Source: Taklimakanibacter deserti
GTDB taxonomy: Bacteria > Pseudomonadota > Alphaproteobacteria > Rhizobiales > Aestuariivirgaceae
NCBI GenBank assembly: GCA_003574785.1
Contig: QORU01000003.1
Span: forward strand, 372,001-436,000
Reading direction: 5' to 3'
Length of the DNA: 64,000 nt
Every line of letters begins with the position of its first letter. The stretch's first letter is position 1. The position numbers and the translations under genes are program-made. The notes below the pieces were generated by a model, which worked only from the letters and a program-made list of their open reading frames with translations, made no database searches and was not told where the DNA came from. Shown one piece after another: positions 16,196 to 25,989 of the stretch.

Positions 16196-17907
16196 GCGGC
16201 TCCGACCTTCCTGTCGACCTTGATGAGATGGCCGCGCTCGACCTTGTAGAGATCGGTCGCGATCTCCGCCCAGATCGGCCGATGGGTGATGGCGATGATG
16301 GTGTATCGACCTTGCAGCTCGATTATTTTCTCGCAAATGGCGGCCTCGGTCTCGGGGTCGAGCGCGCTCGTCACTTCGTCGAGGACGAGGAGCTTGGGCT
16401 TGGTCACCAAAGCGCGCGCCAGGGCGATGCGCTGGCGCTGGCCGCCGGACAATTTCGATCCCATGGCGCCGACCTCGGTATCGAGGCCGTTGGGCATGGC
16501 CATGATGAATTCACGCGCTCCGGCCTGGTCGAGCGCTTCCTCTATGTCCTTATCGCTCACCTGCTCATCACCCAGGACGAGATTGTCCCTGATCGTCATA
16601 TGCAGCAGGTTGAGCTCCTGCGGCACATAGCCGATCGCCTGCCGCCACTGCTTGATGTCGATATCGGCAAGCGGAACGCCATCCAGCGTGATGACCCCCT
16701 TGTCGGGCGTATGCAGGCCGGTGAGCAGATCGATCAATGTCGTCTTGCCCGCCCCCGATTGGCCCTGCAGCACCGTGATCGAACCCTTCTCGATCGCAAA
16801 GCTCACATTCCTGACGATCGGGGTCTTCTCATGCGCGAAGGTGACGTTCGCGAAACGGCATTCCTTGTCCAGCACCGGAGCACGCGTGCCGGTGTTGATT
16901 TCGCGCTGCGCATTCGCTTGTTCGATGAGCTGTTCGGTGCGGACATAGGCGCCCTCGTATTCCGCCGCCTGCTGCAGGAGCTTCTGCAGCTTGCTGATGA
17001 TCGAAACCACCTGAAAGAAGACGATTCCGAGCACAACGAGCGCGGCCAAGGATACATTGGCAACAGTGACCGCCAGATAGACGCCGAGACCGAGCGTCAA
17101 GGTGATCAGGAGCTCGCTTCCCTGGGTGAGGCCTTGACGGGCGACCTCGCGCGTGACCAGGGCTCGGCGCAGGCGTTTGAGGATCAGGCCCATCTGGGCG
17201 ACCAGCCGGTTGTAACGATCCATCGTCTTCAGCGGCTTGATGTTGCTCATCATGTCGGTGATGAAGATCGTGAGATCGGCGGTGCGGTCGGCGCGCTTGT
17301 AGCCGGCGCGCTGGGCGACCGTCACCAGCGAGTTGAGGCATGCGGCAATCGCCAGGCCGACGCCGATGCCGAGCAAAGCGAGCCGCCAATCGACCAGGAA
17401 GGCGACGATGCCGTAAATGACGCCCTGGATGGAAAACGCCATGATCTGGGCGGCGACGAGATAGGCCATGCCGGCATTGGCGGCGTCACCGCTCATGATA
17501 TTGGCGACACGCCCGGGCGGCATCTGCGTATAGAAACGCCAGCGCGCGCCGAACAAGGCCTGGATGAGCCTGCGTCGCAGAGCCGTCGAAACGCGCGCGA
17601 TCGCAACGCCGGCGTAAGATAGAGCAACGAAGGACAGCAGAGTCTTCAGGGAGAAGAAGATCACGACCACCAGGATGAGATTGGGCAAATTGGGGGTGAT
17701 GCCGAGGCCCGCCAGGAAATTGTGGATGAACGCCATGGCGGGCGAGCCTGCACCGGTTGTCATCCCACCGCTGGCAATCGACTGGATCGTCGGCAGAAGT
17801 GCGGTAATACTGATCGCCTCGGCGAAGCCGGAAAGAAGCAAGCAGAGCAACACGGCCCAGGGTCTGGTTCCCTCGGCCGACAGAAAGATACGGAAGACCT
17901 GTTTCAT
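16192..17907 (-). CDS. MsbA-like ABC exporter of the sphingolipid locus
   Basis: A 571-residue half-transporter: about six membrane helices (residues 15-300) fused to a nucleotide-binding domain. Walker A GQSGAGKTT, the signature LSGGQRQR, Walker B LLVLDEVTSALD and the switch histidine in THRP are all intact. First gene of the operon exporter - ceramide synthase - nucleotidyltransferase. MsbA-type proteins flip lipids across the inner membrane; by context I infer flipping of a ceramide or its phosphorylated form. Drug or peptide export cannot be excluded from sequence. Confidence 0.85.
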   Translation of the reverse strand: MKQVFRIFLSAEGTRPWAVLLCLLLSGFAEAISITALLPTIQSIASGGMTTGAGSPAMAFIHNFLAGLGITPNLPNLILVVVIFFSLKTLLSFVALSYAGVAIARVSTALRRRLIQALFGARWRFYTQMPPGRVANIMSGDAANAGMAYLVAAQIMAFSIQGVIYGIVAFLVDWRLALLGIGVGLAIAACLNSLVTVAQRAGYKRADRTADLTIFITDMMSNIKPLKTMDRYNRLVAQMGLILKRLRRALVTREVARQGLTQGSELLITLTLGLGVYLAVTVANVSLAALVVLGIVFFQVVSIISKLQKLLQQAAEYEGAYVRTEQLIEQANAQREINTGTRAPVLDKECRFANVTFAHEKTPIVRNVSFAIEKGSITVLQGQSGAGKTTLIDLLTGLHTPDKGVITLDGVPLADIDIKQWRQAIGYVPQELNLLHMTIRDNLVLGDEQVSDKDIEEALDQAGAREFIMAMPNGLDTEVGAMGSKLSGGQRQRIALARALVTKPKLLVLDEVTSALDPETEAAICEKIIELQGRYTIIAITHRPIWAEIATDLYKVERGHLIKVDRKVGAA

Positions 17908-17956
17908 TTGCGGTTGGCTTTACTGTGATTGCCCGCCCTCTTCAAGGACAGCCCAT

Positions 17957-18409
17957 ATGAGCCGCCTTCTTCTCCTGATGATGCAGCCCTGGTTCAGATT
18001 ACGGCGCGGCATGACGCTGGGCGTCCGTGCCGCCATATTCGACGACCAGGACCGTATCTTCCTGGTGCGGCATAGTTACGCCCCAGGCTGGCTTTTTCCG
18101 GGCGGTGGCGTCGAGCGGGGAGAAACGATCTATGATGCGCTCACCCGCGAAGTCGAGGAAGAGGGTGGCATCATCGTCGATGGGGCGCCCGTATTTCACG
18201 GCCTGTTCTCGAACGAGGCAAATTTCCGCGGCGATCATGTCGCCTGCTTCGTCATCCGCCGCTTTACCCGACGGGAGTGGAAGCCCGGCGTCGAGATCAA
18301 GGAGACCGGCTTCTTTCCGGTGACCGGCCTGCCGGACGGCACGACCGGCGGCACCCGCCGCCGGATCGAGGAGATCGTCACCGGCACGGCGCCGTCCGCT
18401 CTTTGGTGA
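17957..18409 (+). CDS. Nudix hydrolase
   Basis: A 150-residue Nudix protein with a complete box (GGVERGE-x7-REVEEEGGI) near residues 49-71. An upstream frame of about 94 codons is open but lies antisense to the ABC exporter, so I place the start at ATG 17957, 49 bp from the divergent exporter start. Substrate unknown; the family cleaves nucleoside diphosphates linked to another group. It could tidy nucleotide-activated intermediates of the neighbouring lipid pathway, but that is only positional inference. Confidence 0.82.
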   Translation: MSRLLLLMMQPWFRLRRGMTLGVRAAIFDDQDRIFLVRHSYAPGWLFPGGGVERGETIYDALTREVEEEGGIIVDGAPVFHGLFSNEANFRGDHVACFVIRRFTRREWKPGVEIKETGFFPVTGLPDGTTGGTRRRIEEIVTGTAPSALW

Positions 18410-18600
18410 GGGCGTGCCGGGTTGCCTGTTTACGAGGCGCATCGTCTGTGGTAAGGGCGCCGCCATGAAGCGGATGCTGCATATGCCCTTTGGCCTGCGA
18501 CGACGAGACCGGTCGGCGCTTTCGCGCGTTTAAATCGCTCCGGTTTCGCGGATCATCCGCTTGCTGGGGCCAGTCAAGTCTCAGACCGTCGGAATCCAAA

Positions 18601-19185
18601 ATGTCCACCATCCTCGTCGAAGCGGCTCTCGCCGCCGATCAATCGCACATAGAACACCTGCTCGATCTGGCCTTTGGCCTCGCCCGCTATGCCAAGACTT
18701 CCTATCGGCTCAGGGAAGGCAACACCGCCATTGACGGCCTGTCCCTGGTCACGCGTGAGCCGGGCTTCGGGCTTACCGGCGCCATCAGCTTCTGGCCGCT
18801 CAAGATCGGCGAAGCGGGCAGCGATGCCCTGCTGCTCGGCCCGCTCGCCGTCCATCCGGAGCGGCAGAATATCGGCATCGGGCGGGCGCTGATGCGGACC
18901 GGCCTCGACAAGGCGAAGGCGCTTGGGCAGCGGCTCGTCATCCTGGTGGGCGATGAGCCCTATTATGCGCGGGTCGGCTTCAAGCGCGTGCCCCATGACC
19001 AGATCGAGATGCCGGGACCCGTCGATCCGGATCGGCTGCTCTATCTCGAACTGACCGAGGGAGCGCTGACGCTGGCGAAAGGACTCGTGCTCCCGCCGCA
19101 CCGTTTCGAAGAACTGTCAGCGGCCTTCGCGATACCACATGGCGGCGAAGGCCATCAGCAGCAGGGCCAGAGCGCCCAAGGTTGA
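18601..19185 (+). CDS. GNAT-family N-acetyltransferase
   Basis: A 194-residue YhbS-like acetyltransferase. The acetyl-CoA-binding loop is GPLAVHPERQNIGIGRALM near residues 80-98, and YYARVGFKRVP near 121 is the usual C-terminal strand. Substrate unknown. The last 69 bp run antisense through the end of the large membrane protein gene at 19117; the terminal Gln/Gly-rich tail is therefore poorly constrained. Confidence 0.82.
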   Translation: MSTILVEAALAADQSHIEHLLDLAFGLARYAKTSYRLREGNTAIDGLSLVTREPGFGLTGAISFWPLKIGEAGSDALLLGPLAVHPERQNIGIGRALMRTGLDKAKALGQRLVILVGDEPYYARVGFKRVPHDQIEMPGPVDPDRLLYLELTEGALTLAKGLVLPPHRFEELSAAFAIPHGGEGHQQQGQSAQG

Positions 19186-21180
19186 GAACAGCGGCAGCTC
19201 GTGCACGGCGCGGACGCGATGGGCGTCGTTGGCCTTGAAGGCGAGCCAGCCGGAGCCCGCCATCTGGCGTCCGGCGTCGGCTTTGACGATGCGCGGCAGG
19301 GACGAATAATCCTCGAGCCAATAAAGGCCGCCGCCTGAGGCCCGCGCCGCCGGCGCCAGCTTGGCATCGGTCGCCACGGGATCGGCGGTCTCCTTGGGAT
19401 CGGCGCTGCCGATCGCGACCGCTGCCGTGAGCTTGCCGTCGGTCAGGCGGTGAATGCCGGGCTCGGTCACCGGCAGGTTGGCGCGCCACACGCCCGGCGT
19501 CACCTGGTGGAGTTCGACTTGTTTCGTCGTCCCTGATGGCAAGGTCACCGTCACCGGATCGGTCGTATCGGCCATGGTGCGGCGCTCGATCTGGATACTG
19601 TCATTGTCCTGCTTGCCGCTCAGATATTCCTCTTCGAGATCGGGCTCCTTCATCAGCCAATGGGCAAGGCGGCGCAGCAGCTCGGTCTGCGGTCCGCCGC
19701 CTTCGAAGCCGCGTGCCCACAGCCAGCCGTGATCGGAGAGAAGCAGCGCCAGGCGGCCCTGTTCCTCGCGCGAGAGAACAAGCAGCGGCTTGTCGTCGAG
19801 GCCCGACATGACAACCTCGCCCGCTTCCGCATCGGCATCGACCAGCCTGAACCAGCGGCCCCAATTGGGCGTAGCACCCTCGGCGCCCGGAAGCCCGCGC
19901 GTCACCGGATGGCGCTGGCCGCGCTCGGTGACATGCGGCTTGAACCCACCTTCCAGGACCTGGCCCGACGGCACGACCTGCAGCACGGCGTTGAGCGGCG
20001 TGTTGTAGAGTCCGTCCTCGGCGGCGAAATCAGGCCCTGCGGCAATCAGCACGGCGCCGCCGCGCTTCACGTAGTCGGCGATATTGGCGAGATACATCAT
20101 CGGCAGGATGCCGCGCCGCTGATAGCGGTCGAAGATGATGAGATCGAACTCGTCGAGCTTCTCGACGAAGAGCTCACGCGTCGGGAAGGCGATCAGGGAC
20201 AGTTCCTTGATCGGCGTGCCGTCCTGCTTCTCGGGCGGGCGCAGAATGGTGAAATGCACGAGATCGACCGAAGCATCCGCCTTGAGGAGATTTCGCCAAG
20301 TGCGCTCGCCCGGATGCGGCTCGCCTGAAACCAAGAGCACCCGCAAGCGGTCGCGAATGCCTTCGATGATGGAGATGGCGCGGTTGTTCTGCTCGGTGAT
20401 CTCGCCCGGCAGGGGATCGGCGATGATCTCGGTGATGTTCTGGCCGCCATGATCGACGAGCACCGGAAGCGACACGCTCTGGCCCGCCTGCACTTCGATA
20501 TTCTGCTCTTCGCCGTTGTTCGCCCGTATGGTGACGCCGATCGGACCCGGCGTGTTGCCGGTCTCATCGACCCGGAAGCGGACGGTCTGCTCCTTGCCGA
20601 CGATGCCGAAGCGCGGCGACTGCTCGATGACAATGCGCCGGTCGATCTCCTTGCGGCTGCCGGTGATGAGGCCGTGCAGCGGGGCATTGACGCCGAGCCG
20701 CGTCATGTCGGTAGGCACGTCATGGACCTGGCCGTCGGTGATGAAAACGGCGCCGGCGAAACGCTCCGGCGGCACTTCCGACAAGGCTTCGTTCAAGGCG
20801 CTGAACAACCTGGTGCCGTCATTCTCGGCCGAGACGTTGGAGGTGACGGAGACGACGCGCAGTTCGGTATTGCCGAGCCGGGCCACGGCCTGCTTGAGGT
20901 CGGTGAGCGCGCGCTCGGTGCGCTCGGTGCGATCGCCAAAGCTCTGGCTGCGGCTGTGGTCGACGACGGCGATCGCGATATCGGAAAGGTTCTCGCGATC
21001 CTCGTTGCGCAGGCTCGGATTGACGAGGGCCAGCAGCAGCAAAGCCAAAGCCAGGCTGCGCAAGAGCCAGCCGCGCCCGCGCGTCATCACCGTGATGACG
21101 ATGAAGACGAGGCCTGCCGCCAAAAGCGCTGCCAGAAATGGCCAGGGCAACAGGGGGGCGATGGTGAAATCCCAGTTCAT
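19117..21180 (-). CDS. Large membrane protein of MoxR/DUF4159 operon with amidotransferase-like fold
   Basis: A 687-residue protein with two N-terminal helices (residues about 8-30 and 36-54), a von Willebrand A-like region starting IAIAVVDHSRSQS near 70, Ig-like segments, and a class-I glutamine-amidotransferase-like region near 330-400 (LIIFDRYQRRGILPMMYL). One helix near the C-terminus re-enters the membrane. The domain between the helices is probably periplasmic. It is the last gene of the moxR - DUF58 - DUF4159 operon common in Alphaproteobacteria; the function of that operon is not firmly established. Start ATG 21180 is one base after the preceding stop. Confidence 0.75.
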   Translation of the reverse strand: MNWDFTIAPLLPWPFLAALLAAGLVFIVITVMTRGRGWLLRSLALALLLLALVNPSLRNEDRENLSDIAIAVVDHSRSQSFGDRTERTERALTDLKQAVARLGNTELRVVSVTSNVSAENDGTRLFSALNEALSEVPPERFAGAVFITDGQVHDVPTDMTRLGVNAPLHGLITGSRKEIDRRIVIEQSPRFGIVGKEQTVRFRVDETGNTPGPIGVTIRANNGEEQNIEVQAGQSVSLPVLVDHGGQNITEIIADPLPGEITEQNNRAISIIEGIRDRLRVLLVSGEPHPGERTWRNLLKADASVDLVHFTILRPPEKQDGTPIKELSLIAFPTRELFVEKLDEFDLIIFDRYQRRGILPMMYLANIADYVKRGGAVLIAAGPDFAAEDGLYNTPLNAVLQVVPSGQVLEGGFKPHVTERGQRHPVTRGLPGAEGATPNWGRWFRLVDADAEAGEVVMSGLDDKPLLVLSREEQGRLALLLSDHGWLWARGFEGGGPQTELLRRLAHWLMKEPDLEEEYLSGKQDNDSIQIERRTMADTTDPVTVTLPSGTTKQVELHQVTPGVWRANLPVTEPGIHRLTDGKLTAAVAIGSADPKETADPVATDAKLAPAARASGGGLYWLEDYSSLPRIVKADAGRQMAGSGWLAFKANDAHRVRAVHELPLFSTLGALALLLMAFAAMWYREGR

Positions 21181-21181
21181 G

Positions 21182-23977
21182 CTATTGCCCCAGCCTTTCG
21201 AGCAGTGCCGGGACATGCACCTGGTCGGCCTTGTAATTGCCGGTCAGGGCATACATCACGATATTGATGCCGGTGCGATAGGCGAATTCGCGCTGGCGGT
21301 CGCCGCCGGGCGATACCGCATAGAGCGGCTGTCCGCGGCCGTCCAGGGCCCAGGCCGCGGCATAGTCATTGGCGCCGATGATGATCGAGGTGACGCCGTC
21401 GGCATTGCCGGAGCTCGATGGGCCGCCTTCCCCCGTCTCGACCCAGAGCTGGCCGCGCTCATAGCGGCCGGGGAAGGATTGCAGGAGATAGAAGGCCTTG
21501 GTCAGCACGTGATCGGGCGGCACCGGCTCGAGCGGCGGGATGTCGAGCTTCTCGACGACGCGGCGCAAGGCGAGCGTCGCGCCCGACACTTCGCCCATGA
21601 GGCTCGAGAGATCGGCGCCGTCCTCGCGCGTGTCGAAGAAAATGGTGCCACCATTCTTGATGTAGGTGTTGAGCTTGGCGAGCGCGGCCGGCGACGGCGC
21701 CTGCGCATCGGGCAGGATCGGCCAATAGATCAGCGGAAAGAACACGATCTCGTCGCGGTCGAGATTGACGCCGACGGGCTCGCCGGGCTCGACGGAGGTC
21801 CGCTCGACCAGCATGCTGCCAAGGCCGGCCAGGCCCTGCCGGCTGGTCTCGTCGACCTGCGCATCGCCCGTTTCCACATAAGCGAGCCTGGTTTGCAGCG
21901 TGTTGCGCAAGGCAAACTGATCGGCGGCCGTGTCCTGGGCGCGCACGCTGTCGGGCGGCAGGACGGCGGCAAGCGCCAGGAGAATGATGACGGCAGCACC
22001 GGCGCTGCGGCTCCGGAGCCTCTGCCAGCTGCCGGCAAGCCACAAAGCGGCGATGCAGTCGATCAGGAAGAGCAGCGCCGCCAGGCCGAAGAGATAAGGC
22101 GCCAGCGCCACCGACGGCGCGCGCTCGATGCCGCGCAGCTTTGCCGCCGAGGGAAGGGCGCCCATGGGCTTGAGATCGCTTTCGCGCAAAGTGAGGTTGA
22201 TGGCGCGCTGAAGCCCGCCGCGATTATAGAGGCCGGCCGGATGCTCCGGGCTCGGTTGCGCGGAATCGATCTGGGCCGCCGCGATCGGTTGGGCATCGGG
22301 GGAAGGATCGGCGAAGTCGCCGGTGCCGGTCAGGACGCGACGCGGCGTGAAGGCCGCCTGGCTGGCGACCTCCTGGGTGCCCTTGTTCGCGCCGCTGCCG
22401 GCGCTCGGGGCGAGATCGAGTATGCGCCGCAACATCTCTACGAACATGCCAGATAACGGCAGATTCGACCAATCGGCATTGGCGGTGACATGGAAGAGGA
22501 CGATCATGCCTTTGCCGCGGCGCTCGGCGGTGACGAGGGGCGTGCCGTCGGCGAGACTCGCCCAGACCTTGGGGGTCAGATCGGCGGCGGGCTCGGCCAG
22601 CACCTGGCGGTTGACCAGGACGGAGCTGTCGAGGGTGATGCCGGCAAAGGGGCTGGATTCGGGGAAGGATTGCAGTGCCTGCGGTGTCTCCCAAGAAAGC
22701 GCCGACCCCAAAGCGCGTCCGCCTTCGCGCAAGGTGACGGGAATGAGCGGGTCCTGGGCCGCGGCCATGCGGGGGCCCGCGAAGCGCAGGAGCAGGCCGC
22801 CGCGCTCGATCCAGGCAGAGATCATATCCTGCTCGTCCTGCGGCAGCACGCCGATATCGGCCAAGGCCAGGACGGAAAGTCCGGCATCGAGCTGGTTCTT
22901 GAGATCGGCCGACTGCTTGGGCTCGGAGATCTCGGTATAGGGCTCGAGCGCGCGCGAGACATAATAGAGCGGCGACAGCAGCGGCTGCGCCGATTCAAGC
23001 GTGCTCCCCGCCATCAGGCTCACCGTCTTGCGACGCCAGCGATCATCGAGGAGATAGACGGCGGCGGCGCTGCGCTCGCCCGACAATTCGACCCGCTCGA
23101 CCTCGTTGCGCAATTCTAGCGGCAGATCGATGAACCCTTCGGCGCGCTGGGCATTGGAGCCGAGCGTGAGCGTGGTCTCGGCAAGGCTGCGGCCATTGCC
23201 GGCCAAAGCCCGGGCGACGACCTTCGCTTCCGGCGCGGCGGGCGGACGGAGAGCAGCGATCTTCAGGCGGCCGCTTTCGACCTGCGGCGCGGCAAGGGCA
23301 AGGGGCAAGTTGCCGGCTGGGGCGGCGATCACATCGAGGCTCGCCTTGCCGCCGGCGAGGCTCAGCAGGCCTTCGGCGAATGCGCCGGCCGAGCCGTGAT
23401 CGAGACCATCCGACAGCCAGGTGACGCTGAGGCCGCCGTCGCGATAAGTCTGCTTCAGGCGCGCGAGGAGGCCCAGGCGATCGGGTTGCAAGGCCTTGGG
23501 CTCGAGCGCGGTGATCCGGCTCAAGGCATCCTGAGCCGCCTGCGGCACCAGATCCGTCCCGCGAGTCGTGGGTGAGGTGGCCGCAACGGCGACCGGCACG
23601 CCCGCCTGCTGAGCCGACGCCGCCAGGTCCTGCAGGACCGCCAGGCGCGTGTCCCAGTCCTTCGCCGCCGCCCAGCTGTCATCGACGACGATCAGCAGCG
23701 GGTTGCCGGCGAGGCGCGGCGCATCGCTCGGCGCGAGGAACGGATGAGCGACCGCGAAAATCAGGAGGCTCGCAAGAGCAAGGCGCAGCAGCATCAGCCA
23801 CCAGGGCGTCTTGTCCGGCTGCTCCTCGCGCGGAATGAGCTCGAGCAGGAGCCGCAAGGGCGGGAAACGGACATGCTGCGGCTTGGGTGGCGTGAAGCGC
23901 AACAGCCACCAGATGACCGGCAGCGCCAGGAGCCCGGCAAGGGCCCATGGTGTCAGGAAGGTGAGGCCCTGCAGCAT
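21182..23977 (-). CDS. BatA-type N-terminus / DUF4159 C-terminus membrane protein
   Basis: A 931-residue protein. Residues 1-80 are the aerotolerance-regulator (BatA) N-terminal region with two helices (about 8-25 and 58-78). A von Willebrand A-like domain follows (LLIVVDDSWAAA near 95). After central Ig-like and amidotransferase-like segments there are two further helices (near 625-645 and 655-675). The C-terminal 210 residues are a DUF4159 domain containing FFPLIYWPILPD and GGTIFFDTRE. MIDAS residues in the A domain are incomplete, so metal-dependent adhesion is doubtful. TGATG coupling to the DUF58 gene. Confidence 0.82.
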   Translation of the reverse strand: MLQGLTFLTPWALAGLLALPVIWWLLRFTPPKPQHVRFPPLRLLLELIPREEQPDKTPWWLMLLRLALASLLIFAVAHPFLAPSDAPRLAGNPLLIVVDDSWAAAKDWDTRLAVLQDLAASAQQAGVPVAVAATSPTTRGTDLVPQAAQDALSRITALEPKALQPDRLGLLARLKQTYRDGGLSVTWLSDGLDHGSAGAFAEGLLSLAGGKASLDVIAAPAGNLPLALAAPQVESGRLKIAALRPPAAPEAKVVARALAGNGRSLAETTLTLGSNAQRAEGFIDLPLELRNEVERVELSGERSAAAVYLLDDRWRRKTVSLMAGSTLESAQPLLSPLYYVSRALEPYTEISEPKQSADLKNQLDAGLSVLALADIGVLPQDEQDMISAWIERGGLLLRFAGPRMAAAQDPLIPVTLREGGRALGSALSWETPQALQSFPESSPFAGITLDSSVLVNRQVLAEPAADLTPKVWASLADGTPLVTAERRGKGMIVLFHVTANADWSNLPLSGMFVEMLRRILDLAPSAGSGANKGTQEVASQAAFTPRRVLTGTGDFADPSPDAQPIAAAQIDSAQPSPEHPAGLYNRGGLQRAINLTLRESDLKPMGALPSAAKLRGIERAPSVALAPYLFGLAALLFLIDCIAALWLAGSWQRLRSRSAGAAVIILLALAAVLPPDSVRAQDTAADQFALRNTLQTRLAYVETGDAQVDETSRQGLAGLGSMLVERTSVEPGEPVGVNLDRDEIVFFPLIYWPILPDAQAPSPAALAKLNTYIKNGGTIFFDTREDGADLSSLMGEVSGATLALRRVVEKLDIPPLEPVPPDHVLTKAFYLLQSFPGRYERGQLWVETGEGGPSSSGNADGVTSIIIGANDYAAAWALDGRGQPLYAVSPGGDRQREFAYRTGINIVMYALTGNYKADQVHVPALLERLGQ

Positions 23978-24879
23978 CAGAAAGCTCTCGCCTGGTTGGC
24001 TCGGCTCTTCTCTCCGCCGATCAGCCCATGCAAGGCGTGCAGGATCCTGAGCGGCGGCTCATCGGTGCGATGGACCGCAAAGCTCCAGCCGACGCGCCGC
24101 GCAATGTCGCGCACCTGTGCGCGCTGTTCCTGGAACTTCGCCTGATAGGCCTCGCGCAGGCTCTCCGTCTTTCCGGCGATATAGGTGAGAGGCCCCGCCA
24201 TTTCCTCGAACCGGACGCGGCCCGAATAAGGCAAGGTCTCCTCGGCCGGATCGCAGACCTGCACGACATGGCCCGCGACGCCATTGGCGGCGATCGCACC
24301 CAAGGAGCGGGCGATACGATCGGGCTTCTCGAGGAAATCTCCGAACATCAGCACCGTCGAGAATTTCGGCAGCCTGACGGCGCCCGGCAGCGCGTCGGAC
24401 GCCGGTGCCGCGATCAATGTTTGCGCTAGCCGCAACAAGGCAGGACGGGAATGCGCCGGAACGAGATTCGTTCCTAAAAGCGAGACGCGCTCATTGGCGC
24501 GAATGGCGAGGCTCGCGACTGCGAGCGCCAGCAGCTTGGCCCGCTCGGCCTTGCCGACATTAGCGAGATGGGACTGGAAGGTCATGGAAATGGACGGCGA
24601 CACCCACAGCCACAAGGTATTGGCGGCCTCCCATTCGTTCTCGCGGATGAAGACGCGATCGGAGCGGGCCGAGCGGTGCCAGTCGATCTGCTGCACGTTG
24701 TCGCCGAATGAGTAGGGGCGATATTGCCAGAAGGTCTCGCCCGGGCCCGAACGCTTGCGACCATGCACACCGATGATCACGGTCGCGGCGATGCGATGCG
24801 CCTCGACGAGCAACGCCGGCAGCGCGCTCGACAAAGTCTCGGCGCGGTCATTGAGCGCGAGTGCGGCCTTATCCTGCAT
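23977..24879 (-). CDS. DUF58 domain protein
   Basis: A 300-residue soluble DUF58 protein, recognised by GRKRSGPGETFWQYRPYSFGD near residues 39-59 and IDWHRSARSDRVFIRENEWE near 64-83. DUF58 proteins accompany MoxR ATPases and often carry a cryptic von Willebrand A fold; they are thought to act as substrate or adaptor for the ATPase. It lies nine bp after moxR and is coupled to the BatA/DUF4159 gene. Confidence 0.88.
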   Translation of the reverse strand: MQDKAALALNDRAETLSSALPALLVEAHRIAATVIIGVHGRKRSGPGETFWQYRPYSFGDNVQQIDWHRSARSDRVFIRENEWEAANTLWLWVSPSISMTFQSHLANVGKAERAKLLALAVASLAIRANERVSLLGTNLVPAHSRPALLRLAQTLIAAPASDALPGAVRLPKFSTVLMFGDFLEKPDRIARSLGAIAANGVAGHVVQVCDPAEETLPYSGRVRFEEMAGPLTYIAGKTESLREAYQAKFQEQRAQVRDIARRVGWSFAVHRTDEPPLRILHALHGLIGGEKSRANQARAF

Positions 24880-24888
24880 CCAGCTCTT

Positions 24889-25887
24889 TCAGCTCAACCG
24901 CGTCTTCAGGCGGTCGATAACGCTGTCGATCGTCTCACCGTCGGCGCGCGCGCTGAAGGTCAGCGCCATGCGATGCCGGAACACCGGGCCGACAAGGGCG
25001 AGAACGTCATCGATGGAGGGCGACAGCCGGCCGCCGAGCAAGGCGCGGGCGCGGGAGCCCAGCATCAAAGCCTGGCTGGCGCGGGGCGACGGGCCCCAGC
25101 CGATCGTCTTGTTGACGAAATCATCGGCCTCCTTGCCGGGACGCGCGGCGCGCACCACCGACAGGATGGCATCGGCGACCTGCTCGCCGACCGGCATCAG
25201 GCGGACGAGATGCTGGATCTTCATCAACTCGCCCGAGGTGAGCACCGTCGGCGCTTCGTCTTCCTCGGTGCCGGTGGTGGCGAAGAGCATGCGCCGTTCG
25301 GCATCGAGCGCGGGATAGGGAATGTCGATCTCGACCAGGAAGCGGTCGAGCTGGGCTTCCGGCAAGGGATAGGTGCCTTCCTGCTCGATCGGATTCTGGG
25401 TGGCGAGCACATGGAAGGGCCGCGGCAGGTCGTGACGCACGCCGGCAACAGTGATGTGATGCTCCTGCATGGCCTGCAGCAGAGCGGACTGGGTGCGCGG
25501 GCTCGCGCGGTTGATCTCGTCCGCCATCAGCAACTGGCAGAAGACCGGGCCCGGGACGAAACGGAATTGCCGGCGCCCATGCTCGCTCTCATCCAGCACT
25601 TCCGATCCCAATATGTCGGCCGGCATGAGATCGGGGGTGAACTGGATGCGCTTTTCCTCGAGGCCGAGAACGCGGCCGAGCGTGGTCGCGAGCTTGGTCT
25701 TGGCGAGACCCGGTGCACCCACCAGGAGGCCGTGGCCGCCGGCCAGGATGGCGGTGAGGGAAAGATCGATGACCTCGGACTGTCCGAAGATCACCCGGCC
25801 TATGGCCTCGCGCACCTTCTCCAGGCGGCCGGCCATCTGGTCGAGTTCGGAAACAATGTGCTTGTCAGCTTCGTTGATGCTTGCCAT
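24889..25887 (-). CDS. MoxR-family AAA+ ATPase
   Basis: A 332-residue MoxR ATPase. Walker A is GAPGLAKT near residue 54, Walker B LLMADEINRASPRTQ near 118, sensor 1 ATQNPIEQEG near 159, and the C-terminal lid follows RASQALMLGSRARAL. MoxR proteins act as chaperones that insert metals or mature complexes, working with von Willebrand A proteins, which the next three genes supply. ATG 25887 is chosen because the upstream extension is the antisense of the DUF1285 leader. First gene of a four-gene operon. Confidence 0.88.
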   Translation of the reverse strand: MASINEADKHIVSELDQMAGRLEKVREAIGRVIFGQSEVIDLSLTAILAGGHGLLVGAPGLAKTKLATTLGRVLGLEEKRIQFTPDLMPADILGSEVLDESEHGRRQFRFVPGPVFCQLLMADEINRASPRTQSALLQAMQEHHITVAGVRHDLPRPFHVLATQNPIEQEGTYPLPEAQLDRFLVEIDIPYPALDAERRMLFATTGTEEDEAPTVLTSGELMKIQHLVRLMPVGEQVADAILSVVRAARPGKEADDFVNKTIGWGPSPRASQALMLGSRARALLGGRLSPSIDDVLALVGPVFRHRMALTFSARADGETIDSVIDRLKTRLS

Positions 25888-25989
25888 GGGGCTCACTATA
25901 GTTTGGGCCAAGCCAGTTGCGAAACTTAATCTGGTAGGCCAAATGCCGATTCCGTTAATGAAATCCTTGTGAACAAGCATGGCCTTATC

